Positions 7,524 through 16,549 of a stretch of 64,000 nucleotides of DNA are shown here, one piece after another. Made by a program: the position numbers and the translations under genes. Position 1 is the stretch's first letter; each line of letters starts with the position of its first letter. The notes under the pieces were generated by a model. The model had not been told where the DNA came from. It did no database searches and worked only from the letters and a program-made list of their open reading frames with translations. Source of the stretch: Palsa-506 sp963836355 (GTDB lineage: Bacteria > Actinomycetota > Actinomycetes > Streptosporangiales > Streptosporangiaceae); NCBI GenBank assembly GCA_963836355.1, contig CAWIJO010000006.1, positions 248,001 through 312,000 of the forward strand. The letters run 5' to 3'.

Positions 7524-8297
7524 TCAGCTCCTCCGGGTCCGCTGTACTGGAATCTGCGACCGGCTCTCGTCGACCGGCTCGGCGCGGTCGGCCGGCTGGT
7601 AGCCGGCTGGCTGCTCGCCATCGCCGGGCAGGTAAGAGACCGGCTCGCCGTCATCTACCTGGTAGGCGCCGGCCGGCTCAGCGGCACTCCCCGGCTCGCT
7701 GGCGCGCGCTGGCTCGGCGTCGGTCACCGGCTCGGCGGCGGTGGCTCCCGTCGCATCTGCCTCGTCGCCGAGCAGGTCATTGAACAGGGCACGGTAATGG
7801 ATCATGCCCTGCCGCAGGTCCTCGGTCGAGGCGGTGCGAGCGGTGGCCAGCTCGCTGATCTTCTCGGCCGCCCGGTAATGGCCGAGGGTCTTCGCGTGCT
7901 CCACCGACAGGTCGGCGAGCACCTGGTCACGATGATCTGCCGGATAGCCGCGCTCGGTCATGACGGCGACCACGAGTACCTGAGCGGCGGTAACTGCCTC
8001 GGCCGGCTCGTCCACGAACCGCTGCTGGATACCAGCCCACCGGTCCGCGTAGTTCGCGCGGGCAGCGGGCGTCAGGGGGCGTATGTCCAGCCCGTGCACC
8101 CGCCGCTCACGACCGGACAGCTCGGCTTCGGCCTTGAGCTTGCTGGCGTGCTCGCCGACGGCCCGGTCGTATTCCGGGCCGAAGCGCTGCTGGAGCCGCC
8201 GGCGGCGCGCCGCCGCCATCAGCATGATCACTATTGCAGCGACCACGACGATGGCAACGACGATGACCACGATGGTTCCGGTTGACACGAGAATCAC
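7524..8297 (-). CDS. Membrane-anchored paralogue of the downstream hypothetical
   Basis: The protein has about 257 residues. It begins with one long membrane helix (about residues 4-28, rich in Ile/Val), then an Arg-rich stop-transfer segment and a charged helical region, followed by YADRWAGIQQRFVDEPAEAVTAAQVLVVAVMTERGYP, a conserved actinobacterial motif without assigned function. The last about 80 residues are acidic and low complexity (EPA, DGEP). The start is GTG at 8297 or GTG at 8288; both are in frame ahead of the helix. It is probably anchored with the bulk in the cytoplasm, since positive residues follow the helix. Confidence 0.7.
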   Translation of the reverse strand: MILVSTGTIVVIVVAIVVVAAIVIMLMAAARRRRLQQRFGPEYDRAVGEHASKLKAEAELSGRERRVHGLDIRPLTPAARANYADRWAGIQQRFVDEPAEAVTAAQVLVVAVMTERGYPADHRDQVLADLSVEHAKTLGHYRAAEKISELATARTASTEDLRQGMIHYRALFNDLLGDEADATGATAAEPVTDAEPARASEPGSAAEPAGAYQVDDGEPVSYLPGDGEQPAGYQPADRAEPVDESRSQIPVQRTRRS

Positions 8298-8469
8298 CTG
8301 CTTTCGGGTTATGTTCCCCCCCGCATTGCCCTGAAAGGGCGCGGTCAAACTCGCGGTCCAGGCACCCGGCCGCGAACAACACCGGCGGCGAATGGCGGCC
8401 CGACGACCCGGCCAGCAGGGCCCGGTAGCTGGGATTCCGGTAACCGGACGCCGCCAGCTGGCGCCAGGG

Positions 8470-9987
8470 CTAGTTCGCCCAGCTGCCGTACGCGGGCCCG
8501 AATTCGCTCGCCAGTGCTGCCCTGGCCTGCTGCTCAAGCACGAGGGCGTCGCGCTGGCAACGCTCGTGCAAGATGCCGAACGCGAACGCGTTCTCGCCGG
8601 CCTGGTGCGCCCGCACCCCGATGTCCCGCGCCGTGTCCCGGGCGACCACGGCATCATGATGTTCGCCGAGCGTCGACTGCAGCTTCTTCATGCGCTTGGT
8701 GACCTGCCGGCCTTTCTGCCAGCCAGCCAGCCGGGCCGCCTCGGCGGTGTACCTGGCGTCCTTGGCCGCCTTGCGGGTCTCGTGGATGGCCGCCTCCCTC
8801 GGCCGGCCGGCCGGTGCCGGGCCCGCGCCGCGGGCCCGGCGGCGCACCCGGCGGCGGGCGCGGCACACCAGGTGCGGCAGCACGTCCGCCGCGGGCTGCC
8901 GCGCCTTCTGGCCGCGCAGCGGATCGCGGAGCGCCTGGTCAAGGTCGTTCAGCAGGGCGAAATAGCGGTCCGAGTCCAGCGCCTCGCGCAGGGCTGCGCG
9001 GGCGGACGCCGCACGCGGGGCAAAATGCGCGCTGACCCGCGCCTGAACCGGGCCCAGTAGCTGTTCCACGTCCGTCTCCGCCAACCTGGCCTGCAGGTAC
9101 GGGGCAAGGACCTCGTTGTCGCGGACCTCGCCGAGCACGCCGCCCAGCCACTTCAGCTCGGCCCGGAGCGGGCCCGCGCCCGGCATGCCCATGGTCTTGC
9201 CCGTCGACTTCAGGATGCTGCGCAACCGCCGGGTCGCGACCCGCATGTCATGCACCGACTCTGGCTCGTCGCGGCGGACCATCGGGTCGAGCGACTGCAC
9301 GGCGGCGGCTTGCGCCCGGGCGTACGCCAGCACCACGTCCCCGGCCGCAGTGCCCGCCGTCAGGCGCCGTTCCGGCGCGGCGGCTGGCAGCTGGCCGGCC
9401 AGCGCACGCGCCAGCTTCGCCGGGTGCCCGGCCGGGCGCAGGCCGCTGCGGCGGAGCCGCTTGTCGGCAGCCTTCAGCAAGCCGGGGCCGCCGCCGGTCA
9501 GCTCGACCTCCACCTCGCGCCAGCGCGTCAGCGTCGCGGACTCGCCCATCGTCTGCGCCGAGACGTCATCGGCGGTCACTTCCGCCAGTGACTCACCCGC
9601 CGCGCCGAGTAGGGCATGGCCGCTGCGGACGGTGGTGATCATGGCCACTGGCTGCAGGGCCTCCCCGCGCGTATAGGCACGCACCAGGCCGGCCAGTTCG
9701 TCGGGCACCCGGCGGCTCCGCCCCAGCGGCAGCTGGATTTCCCGCCGCGAGTCGCCGCCGAGCGGCAGCTTCAGGTGCCACCCCGGGTCCTTGCCGCCAC
9801 GGCGGCGGCGCAGCGTAACGCCGCCGCGGGCGAGGCGGAGGCCCGCGGTGTCGAAGTACTCGGCGGTCAGCTTCTGCTCGGCCAGCGCGGACTCGCCGGT
9901 GACCGACGGCAGATCCTGCAGGCCCGGCAGCACGGCGCCAGCCTCGAAGTCATACTTTCGCTCGGTTTCGCTGATCTCGGTGGCCAT
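8470..9987 (-). CDS. CYTH and CHAD domain protein
   Basis: The protein has 505 residues. The N-terminal CYTH domain (about 1-200) starts with SETERKYDF, a variant of the ExExK signature, and has ligand-tunnel Arg/Lys/Glu residues (TLRRRRGGKDPGWHLKLP). The C-terminal CHAD domain (about 225-500) is helical and His-rich, with PESVHDMRVATRRLRSILK and AIHETRKAAKDARYTAEAA motifs that bind polyphosphate. CYTH enzymes hydrolyse triphosphates or tripolyphosphate; CHAD targets polyphosphate granules. A role in polyphosphate metabolism follows from the families. It lies downstream of a broken phospholipase D gene. Confidence 0.93.
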   Translation of the reverse strand: MATEISETERKYDFEAGAVLPGLQDLPSVTGESALAEQKLTAEYFDTAGLRLARGGVTLRRRRGGKDPGWHLKLPLGGDSRREIQLPLGRSRRVPDELAGLVRAYTRGEALQPVAMITTVRSGHALLGAAGESLAEVTADDVSAQTMGESATLTRWREVEVELTGGGPGLLKAADKRLRRSGLRPAGHPAKLARALAGQLPAAAPERRLTAGTAAGDVVLAYARAQAAAVQSLDPMVRRDEPESVHDMRVATRRLRSILKSTGKTMGMPGAGPLRAELKWLGGVLGEVRDNEVLAPYLQARLAETDVEQLLGPVQARVSAHFAPRAASARAALREALDSDRYFALLNDLDQALRDPLRGQKARQPAADVLPHLVCRARRRVRRRARGAGPAPAGRPREAAIHETRKAAKDARYTAEAARLAGWQKGRQVTKRMKKLQSTLGEHHDAVVARDTARDIGVRAHQAGENAFAFGILHERCQRDALVLEQQARAALASEFGPAYGSWAN

Positions 9988-10062
9988 ATGCAGCCCACTA
10001 CCCGCACCGCGGGAAGTGATTCGGGCAGCCGGGCATCGCGGGTTAACTTTGGCCGCGAACGG

Positions 10063-11433
10063 TCAGAACCTGCCCGACCGGCGCAGCGAACGCGGGCGGC
10101 CGTCTGGGTCGTAACTGACGCGGTAGAGGACTTCGGCCCAGGCCCGCGTCCAGGCAGCTAGCTGCGGGACGTGGTAGCGCCGCAACTGCCCGGGCGGCCT
10201 CGGCCCTTTCCGGCCGCCCGCGTGCCACGCGTCGAGGTCGGCGGCTGACTGCCGGAATGCGTCAAAGGCAGCGCGGCCGCCGAGGCCGGCCCTGGCCTGC
10301 GGACTGCCCAGGTGCTCGGCGGCCAGCGCGGCGCGCAGCGCGGCGGCGTAGCCGGCCGCGCCCGATCGATCCGCCGGCGCTGCCTGGACGGCAGGCTCGT
10401 CGATGACTGCGCAGCTCAGCTCGGAGTCATGAGTCCACGAGCGCCGGTCGAGATTTGTCTGATCCCACGATGGCCCAGGTGTCGTCGACGATGCAGACCT
10501 TGGCGTGCACGTAGACCGGCGTGCCCGCCGCATTCTCGATGCCGTAGACCGTGACCCGGTCCCCGGCCGCCCGGCGCAGCAGGTCAAGGGCCTTGATCCG
10601 GCCGACCAGGTTCGGTGGCAGGGACAGCCGGCCGTCCTGGTCGGGGAAGCGGGGGATGACGGCGATCAGGCGCAGGTCCGGGGAGCCCCGCAGGGCCCGG
10701 GCCAGCGCCGCGACGACGACGGCTGACCAGAGATACTGGTCTTCCAGGTAGATGAGGCTGCGGGCGCGCGGCCGCACCTTGCGATACGCGCGGGCGATGC
10801 TGCGCTCGCCGTCCGGCGCGAAATAGTAACCGGACCTGCGGTACGGGTTAGGTGCGCAGGATCTGCACTTCACCGTGGTGGCTAGCGTCGTCGCGCCGGC
10901 TGTGGCACAGGTCGATGCCGCCGATAAAGGCGACGTCAAGTTCCGGGCGGCCCGGATGGCGGAGCACCACCAGCTTCATGTGATGCGATCCGCCCGGGCG
11001 AACCCGCATGTCGAGCAGGCACTGACCGCCCGCCGCCTCGATTGCCTCGCCCAGATGGCGGTTCTGCTGCTCGCTGAAGGCAAACCGGTCCAGGTGCGAG
11101 CGCCAGACCAGGCCCCTGACCAGCACGCCGCGCCGGGCCGCGGCGCAGAATAGCTCGGACACCTCGTGGCCGGCCTCGGACAGCTGCTGGTCGGGGTCGC
11201 CGCGCCAGTCGGTGAAGAGCAGCACATCGCCCGCCGTCATCGCCGTGACCCTGGCGACGAGCTCGGCGAAGTACGACGAGCCGTGGATCAGCGGGCGCAC
11301 CAGGTTGCCTGCCGACCAGGCCAGCCCGTCGCCGCGTCGCCGGTCCAGCCGCGTCGCCGCGCTCCGCCGCGGTGAGGAACCAGTCAGCGAGCCGGATGCC
11401 GCCCGGTGCCGGGCGCAGCTGCGCGGTGGTCAT
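10063..11433 (-). pseudogene. Phospholipase D-like protein, disrupted by three frameshifts and a deletion
   Basis: Reading across frames gives a recognisable actinobacterial PLD: MTTAQLRP...DWFLTAAERGD, then (frame change near 11340) RPLIHGSSYFAELVARV and the first HKD-type motif GGSHHMKLVVL; then (extra base near 10850, creating TAA after VQILRT) YYFAPDGERSIARAYRKV and the second motif VHAKVCIVDDTWAIVGSD; then (extra base near 10455) NLDRRSWTHDSELSCAVID to the end. The family normally has a long segment between SHHG and VQ(I/V)LRT, but here they abut, so an in-frame deletion of roughly 80 codons is inferred. The start overlaps the upstream DUF6458-like stop (ATGA). Confidence 0.85.
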
Positions 11434-11789
11434 TCCTCGAAATATTCTTCGATGGTTTCCGTTTCCGGCTGCCGGGGGGTGACCGGCTCGGCGCCGCCGT
11501 TGTACCTGGCAGCGACTTCATCTGCCTGCGGAACCTCCGGGTTGAGCAGGTACGGCGGCAGCCGGGTCTCATCCACCTCGCGGATGACCGGGCCCCGCGG
11601 GCCCCGCCGGACCAGGATGCGCCTGCGCAGCCAGCCGTATCCGCTGCGCGGGATAAAGAAACCTACCAGTCCGGTAAGAATAACTACCCAGCCCACGACA
11701 TGCAGGTTCAGCACGCGCAAGTGGGCATGGACGGCGAACGCCAGGATCGCGCCGATGGCCACTAACGTCAGCCCAGTGGCGGTCTTCAT
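11430..11789 (-). CDS. Small two-helix membrane protein, DUF6458-like
   Basis: The protein has 119 residues from ATG with GGGA upstream. Residues MKTATGLTLVAIGAILAFAVHAHL and VVGWVVILTGLVGFFIP form two membrane helices. A basic stretch (RRRILVRRGPRG) and an acidic tail ending EEYFEE follow. The GIGLxLIAIGAIL-type start is characteristic of the DUF6458 group found widely in actinobacteria, without known function. It is translationally coupled to the disrupted phospholipase D gene. Confidence 0.8.
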   Translation of the reverse strand: MKTATGLTLVAIGAILAFAVHAHLRVLNLHVVGWVVILTGLVGFFIPRSGYGWLRRRILVRRGPRGPVIREVDETRLPPYLLNPEVPQADEVAARYNGGAEPVTPRQPETETIEEYFEE

Positions 11790-11898
11790 GACTATCCCTT
11801 CATCGAGCAGTGAGAACACTGGATCTCGGCGGCGGCTGCGTCGCCTCATCCGGGCTCGCGGCGGGCCGTCGGCAGGCGGCGACGGGCGGCTGACGTGA

Positions 11899-12096
11899 CT
11901 ACTTGCTTGGCTTCGGGGCTGAGCAAGAGGTCTTCGGATTGACGCCGAAGTAGTTCAGCGGGCCAGCGACGATCGTCAAGGCGATCGTGCCCGCTTTAAC
12001 GCAGCTGTTAACCGGCCCGTTGTAGTAATGGCGCTGACCACCTGCGATGGCCCCGATAGCCAGCCAGATAACGAGCAACACCGCGCCGAAACGCAT
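11899..12096 (-). CDS. Small conserved actinobacterial membrane protein
   Basis: The protein has 65 residues, starting at ATG preceded by GGAGG. The start MRFGAVLLVIWLAIGAIAGGQRHYY looks like a signal anchor, followed by a Cys and AGTIALTIVAGPLNYFGVNPK. This pattern recurs in small actinomycete proteins near stress genes; no function is known. Two Cys (NSC, TSC) may pair outside the membrane. Confidence 0.75.
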   Translation of the reverse strand: MRFGAVLLVIWLAIGAIAGGQRHYYNGPVNSCVKAGTIALTIVAGPLNYFGVNPKTSCSAPKPSK

Positions 12097-12256
12097 CGTG
12101 ACCTCCAAATGAGTATGTTATTTCTGTGCTATTGACAACGCCTGCCCCCCGCCGCCTGCCCTGCTGGATGTTCATGACTTAAGCTGCTGGATCCCGTTAA
12201 TGCCGTCGCCGGGTATGCCGGAACGGTGCCGACGCCCCAGCCCGCCAGCCGTTCGA

Positions 12257-12604
12257 TCAGGGCTTCGGAAACGAGCTGGCCCACTCTCCGGCCTCCCTCA
12301 GTCTCTTCCGCTCTTTCCGCATCCGCGGTGCGCGCCAGCTCAGTTCTCCGCCAGGACAGCTGCCAAACATGCCCGGTGATACCCGAGCGGCCCGGCGACG
12401 AGAGCGCCGCCGGCAGCGCCCAGGGATGCCCCGGCCACCAGGTAGCCGGTGGCGAAGCTGGACAGGTGATAGCGGAACGGGCGGCCTATCCAGGGACCTG
12501 CCAGGCGGGACGGCACCGCCCGCAGATGGGTCACCGCCGCGCAGCATCAGGATGACGAGAACGATGATCACGATGAGCACGAGCGTGCCGAGGCCGATGT
12601 ACAT
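12257..12604 (-). CDS. Small membrane protein (N-terminal helix only is convincing)
   Basis: ATG has AAGGAG at correct spacing, and the first 23 residues (MYIGLGTLVLIVIIVLVILMLR) are a perfect membrane helix of the kind found in very short actinobacterial proteins. The remaining about 90 residues are Arg/Pro rich and look like out-of-frame read-through. Another minus-strand frame (12340-12534) holds a more protein-like hydrophobic segment (YHLSSFATGYLVAGASLGAAGG), so a frameshift is possible. The real product may be only a short peptide. Confidence 0.45.
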   Translation of the reverse strand: MYIGLGTLVLIVIIVLVILMLRGGDPSAGGAVPPGRSLDRPPVPLSPVQLRHRLPGGRGIPGRCRRRSRRRAARVSPGMFGSCPGGELSWRAPRMRKERKRLREAGEWASSFPKP

Positions 12605-12671
12605 GGCTGACTCCTTGCTGCGGGGGGCTTGAATGCCCGGCTGTACCCGCCGGCAACGGTGTCATGCGCGA

Positions 12672-12783
12672 GGAGGCTCCCGCGCGGCGCAGGCACAGCG
12701 ATCCCTGACCAGGGCGGTAACGGCGGGGACCGGCGCCGCTATTGCCGTTATGGAGCGTATTGCCGGGCCGCGCGGGAGCCTCC
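12672..12783. other. Large nested inverted repeat (structured RNA or terminator)
   Basis: A perfect 17-bp inverted repeat (12672-12688 and 12767-12783) encloses 78 bp that contain a second inner pair (GGTAACGGC with GCCGTTATGG). It lies 3' of the YihY gene and 5' of the small membrane protein on the minus strand. It could be a terminator or a folded leader. Confidence 0.6.
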
Positions 12784-12815
12784 GGCGCTATCATCTTCGG
12801 GGGTTCGCCGGGCAT

Positions 12816-13808
12816 TCAGCCCCGCGCGCCTGAGTCGCCAGTGCTGGCCGGACGGTCGGTGAAGGAGACTCGCACCTGCTGCTCGCCCGGCGGTGATTCA
12901 TGCAGCGCCTGCAGCGCCATCGCGGCCCGGTCCGCCTCCGTCAGCGGCGGCTGGATGATCGTGCGCGGCCACAGCCTTCGCTCGAGCACGACATTGACCT
13001 CGGCAGCGTAAACCGTCAGCTGCACCCCGAGGGAGATCCACGCGATCATGGCGAGCACCGTCGCGAACACGCCGTAGACCGAGCTGCTGTGCAGGAAGTG
13101 GTGGACGAGGTAGGTCCCGATCGCTTGCAGCAGCGTCCAGGCGGCCCCGCCGAATGCGGCTCCGGGAAGCAGCGCCCGGCTCGGCACGCCCTTCGGGGTT
13201 AGCACCCGGAAGCTGACGAAATACAGCCCGACGTTAGCCAGCAGCGCAAGGACAACCGCCAGCACGACAACGACGACGGCATTGTGACCGAAGGTGTCCA
13301 GCCCGGTCAGCAGCGTGGTGACGATGACACCGATGCCGAGCACGCCCAGGAAGATCATCGAGCGGACGAGCCTTGGCAGGAATCCGGGCCGTGCCGGGCC
13401 GGGCAGGTTCCATACCTGTTCCATCGTGAACAGTCCCGCCTGGGCCAGGCCGGTGGCGCCCCACAGCAGCCCGACCAGCCCGATGATCAGCCCGATCACG
13501 CTGGAACGTCGCAGCGCGGAAATATTCGTCAGCTGATCGCCGCCCGCCGGGAACTGGTTGGCGACGGCATTCAGCACGTCGTGATACAGCGCCTGGTTAC
13601 CGGCCACGATGAGGCCGAGCACCGTGACCAGGATGAGCAGCAGCGGGAACAATGAGAGGAACGCGGAGTGCGCGAGGCTCGCTGTCAGCGTGCCGCCGTT
13701 ATCGTCGCCGTACTTCTTGATGACGCCGAAGACGAAGGCCGGCACCCGGTGCCGCTGCTGGGCCCGGTCTACCCTGCGGATCGCGCGCTCTACAGGATTG
13801 ACGGTCAC
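12816..13808 (-). CDS. YihY/BrkB-family inner-membrane protein
   Basis: The protein has 330 residues with about six membrane helices. The N-terminal region has the family signature GGTLTASLAHSAFLSLFPLLLILVT (about 38-62), then WGATGLAQAG and a C-terminal VYGVFATVLAMIAWISLGVQLTVYAAEVNVVLERR. YihY/BrkB proteins are widespread envelope proteins with poorly defined roles; they are not the ribonuclease BN once claimed. GTG start overlaps the stop of the upstream phosphatase gene (GTGA), so the two are co-translated. A second YihY-type gene lies at 20590. Confidence 0.92.
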   Translation of the reverse strand: MTVNPVERAIRRVDRAQQRHRVPAFVFGVIKKYGDDNGGTLTASLAHSAFLSLFPLLLILVTVLGLIVAGNQALYHDVLNAVANQFPAGGDQLTNISALRRSSVIGLIIGLVGLLWGATGLAQAGLFTMEQVWNLPGPARPGFLPRLVRSMIFLGVLGIGVIVTTLLTGLDTFGHNAVVVVVLAVVLALLANVGLYFVSFRVLTPKGVPSRALLPGAAFGGAAWTLLQAIGTYLVHHFLHSSSVYGVFATVLAMIAWISLGVQLTVYAAEVNVVLERRLWPRTIIQPPLTEADRAAMALQALHESPPGEQQVRVSFTDRPASTGDSGARG

Positions 13809-15706
13809 GCTCCCGGCGGCTCGCCTGCTCGCAACACGAGCATGGTCATGTCGTCGCGCAGCTCGCCGGAGCAGAATTCCAGCACCGCTGCCTGCATGCG
13901 CGCGGCCACCTCGGCTGGCGCCTTCCCGGCCAGCGCGGCAAGTTCCTCGGTCAGCCGGTCCTCGAACGAGGTCTGCTGGAGACTGCGCGCATCGGTCAGG
14001 CCGTCGGTGTAGAAGAACAGCAGGTCGCCCTTGGACAGCTCCAGGTCCTGGGCCTGCGGGCCAGAGTCGGGAAAGATGCCGAGCGGCAGGCCGCCGCCGT
14101 TCATCGTCTGCACCCGCCCGTCGGGCCGGATCAGCACCGGCAGCGGATGCCCGGCGCTGCCGAGGGTGACCCGCAGGGCGCCGTCCTGCCAGCGCAGGTG
14201 GGCGGCATCCGCCGTGACGAACCGGCCGCCGAATTCCTCGGCCAGCATGATCTCGTTAACCATCCGCAGTACCTCAGCCGGATCCGCGCACCAGTGCCCG
14301 GCCACCCTGATGGCGTGCCGGGCCGCCGCGGTCACCGACGCCGCACCCTTTCCCTTGCCGCAGACGTCGCCGATCGCGATGCCCCAGCCGCCAGGAGTGC
14401 GGTAGACGTTGTAGAAGTCGCCGCCAGGCCCCGGGATCGCGGTGGCATCCAGGTGGGATGCGGCAATCTCGACGCCGGGTACCGCAGGCAGCTCAGTGGG
14501 GCGCAGCCCAGCCTGCAGCGCATCGGCGACGTCGGTGCGCTGCCGGAGCATCCGGTCCACCCTGATCGCGAGCGCCAGGTGCTCCCCGATCTCCTCCACG
14601 ATGCCGACGTCCGCCGTGCCGAAATAGGCCCCGCCGGCCTCCCTGGCCAGGGTGAGCGCCCCGTAGGAGCGCTCACCGTCGGACAGCGGGACCGTCAGCA
14701 AGGAGGTCGCTCCCAGCCGGGCCAGGAACGGGATGCCGTCGGAGCCGGCGCCGAGCAGGCCGCCGTCTTCCACGTGCGCGATCAGCAGCGAGCTGCCGGA
14801 TTCGTGCACCTGGCCGGGCGCGGAGCCGCGTTCCGGGTCGGCGCCGGCCATCGACCGGGCTAGCTCCACCGACGCCTCATCCTGCGGCCCGATGACGAAC
14901 TGCCGCCGGAGCAGGCCGGTGCGTTCCACGTCGACGACGACCCAGGCCGCGAGCTCGCTGGCCAGCAGCCGTGCGCACCGCTGCAGCATGACGGACTCGC
15001 TGACAGTGGCGTTTTCCAGCACGAGCCTGGTCGCCGCGCCTAGCAAGTCCAGCCGGCTGGTAACCGCGCTAACGCTGGCACCGTCACGGCTGGCAGCCTT
15101 GTCCGCGGCCTTTTCCGCAGCCTTGCGGCCGCGCGGTTGGGCAGCCGCCGAGCCGTGCCGGGTAGCGGCGACAACCAGCTGGTCCGGGTCGCCGGCCAGG
15201 CTGACCGGGCTGATATCAAGCACGTTCGGCACGGTGCCGGCCGCGCCGAGCAACCCGCACTGGACCTGGCGGCCCTTTCCGGTACGCCGGGCGGCGGCAA
15301 GCTGAGTCTGCACGGCGGCGCGCGCGGGCAGTTCGACGAATGCCGAGAAGGGCTTTCCGGTGGCATACCCGGGCGAGAAGCCGAGCAGGTGGCCGGCCCG
15401 CCGGTTGGCCCGCCGGACGGTGCCGTCACGGTCGAGCAGGAACAGCGGCACCGGTGCCTCCTGGAAGACCGCATGCAGCAGCCGCCGGTCCCCCTGCAGG
15501 CCGCCGGTCAGCGGCTCTGCCGCCGGTCCGTCGGCAGCCTGTGCCTGCATCGAGTTGAGCGCCTCGATCGCGCCGTCTAGCTCAGCGAACGCAGCATCGA
15601 GCACCTGCCGCAAGTGCGCGCCGGGGAGTGCGGCGGCTTGCCGCAGCTGGCCGCGGCGCGCGGTCAGCCCGGAGATCTCGCCTTCGAGCCCGGGAAGGTG
15701 CGGCAT
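13805..15706 (-). CDS. PAS-GAF-SpoIIE (PP2C) serine phosphatase
   Basis: The protein has 633 residues. A helical N-terminus (1-65) is followed by PAS (about 75-190, LFLLDRDGTVRRANRRAGHLLGFSPG), GAF (about 225-385, ending RSYGALTLAREAGGAYFGTADVGIVEEIGEHLALAIR), and a SpoIIE-type PP2C domain (about 400-630) with metal-binding acids in GGDFYNVY, IGDVCGKGKGAA, YTDGLTDA and RDDMTML. Such phosphatases dephosphorylate STAS anti-anti-sigma factors in SigB-type partner switching. A STAS protein, a MEDS-ATPase and a SigB-like factor follow within 3 kb. ATG at 15706 has AGGA upstream and is preferred over TTG at 15712. Confidence 0.94.
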   Translation of the reverse strand: MPHLPGLEGEISGLTARRGQLRQAAALPGAHLRQVLDAAFAELDGAIEALNSMQAQAADGPAAEPLTGGLQGDRRLLHAVFQEAPVPLFLLDRDGTVRRANRRAGHLLGFSPGYATGKPFSAFVELPARAAVQTQLAAARRTGKGRQVQCGLLGAAGTVPNVLDISPVSLAGDPDQLVVAATRHGSAAAQPRGRKAAEKAADKAASRDGASVSAVTSRLDLLGAATRLVLENATVSESVMLQRCARLLASELAAWVVVDVERTGLLRRQFVIGPQDEASVELARSMAGADPERGSAPGQVHESGSSLLIAHVEDGGLLGAGSDGIPFLARLGATSLLTVPLSDGERSYGALTLAREAGGAYFGTADVGIVEEIGEHLALAIRVDRMLRQRTDVADALQAGLRPTELPAVPGVEIAASHLDATAIPGPGGDFYNVYRTPGGWGIAIGDVCGKGKGAASVTAAARHAIRVAGHWCADPAEVLRMVNEIMLAEEFGGRFVTADAAHLRWQDGALRVTLGSAGHPLPVLIRPDGRVQTMNGGGLPLGIFPDSGPQAQDLELSKGDLLFFYTDGLTDARSLQQTSFEDRLTEELAALAGKAPAEVAARMQAAVLEFCSGELRDDMTMLVLRAGEPPGA

Positions 15707-15919
15707 GCGCAAGTCCTATCTACTAGCTTCCCTTGTCCACTACCGCCCACAGCGTCCCGCAAACACCCAGCGGAATGTGATCGCCAGTCTGGCGGTTTGG
15801 CGCCTTGGCCGCGGGTACGGGCAACTTTCGGCTGCGAAATGAAGCTGGACCTGCCTGCCTTCCGCGCGGCGTTCGCCGAGGTATTTCGCGTTCGCGGATG
15901 CGGTCAGCCTGCTGCCCGC

Positions 15920-16339
15920 TTACCTGGGCAGGGCGCCGTCAGCCGGGGAATCGCCCACCGGGTCGACGCCGTGCTCGGCGGCCAGCGCAGCGGGCAGCGG
16001 ATGCGCTGCGCTGATCGCAAGCTCCACGGTCTCGTAACTGGGCAGCCGGTCGGCAAGCCCGGTGATCCACAGCGCCTTGGTGTACCGGTAGCGCGCGCCT
16101 GCCAGTGCGAGGACGCCGCCGGCCGCCATCAGCTTCTTCCAGTGGCCGACGATCACGGCCAGGCAGTTAGTGTCCAGGAAGTCGACGGCTGCGAGATCGA
16201 GGATTATCCGGCTGCTAGCCCGGCGCGCCTGTGTCAGGCAATCGTCGAACTGCCCGCTGGTGACAACGTCAAGGTCGCCGCGCACGGTGACTATCACGCT
16301 GTCGTCCCGCTGCTCGGTCGACAGCTGGAGCCCGTCCAA
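15920..16339 (-). CDS. STAS-domain anti-anti-sigma factor-like protein
   Basis: The protein has 139 residues with one STAS domain: DSVIVTVRGDLDVVTSGQFDDCL, then IILDLAAVDFLDTNCLAVIVG. In canonical members the phosphorylated Ser sits in D-S-(S/T)-G-L; here the site reads D-T-N-C-L, so Thr replaces Ser and the Gly is lost. Phosphoregulation may therefore be altered. A C-terminal extension follows the domain. It sits between the SpoIIE phosphatase and the MEDS-ATPase, the expected partners. Confidence 0.85.
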   Translation of the reverse strand: MDGLQLSTEQRDDSVIVTVRGDLDVVTSGQFDDCLTQARRASSRIILDLAAVDFLDTNCLAVIVGHWKKLMAAGGVLALAGARYRYTKALWITGLADRLPSYETVELAISAAHPLPAALAAEHGVDPVGDSPADGALPR

Positions 16340-16549
16340 CCTGCCTCCCGTGAAATAGGCCCCGGCAGGGGCGGTGACACAGGCTCATCGTATGCCCGCA
16401 AACCGGGCCGCGGGTCCGGCCGCACGCCCCGGGCAGCGGTGCCGACGGCCTCGACTAGACATCCGCGCGTAACATTTCTGTTGAGCGCGGCGCCAGCGGC
16501 GCCGGACCAGAGCGCTCGGCACCAGGGAGGGAGGGGTGCACGGGGCACC

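Noticed and set aside
15614..16549. Upstream extension of the MEDS-ATPase frame
   Set aside because: The frame is open further 5' but runs antisense over the STAS gene and lacks homology; ATG at 16550 begins the MEDS domain.
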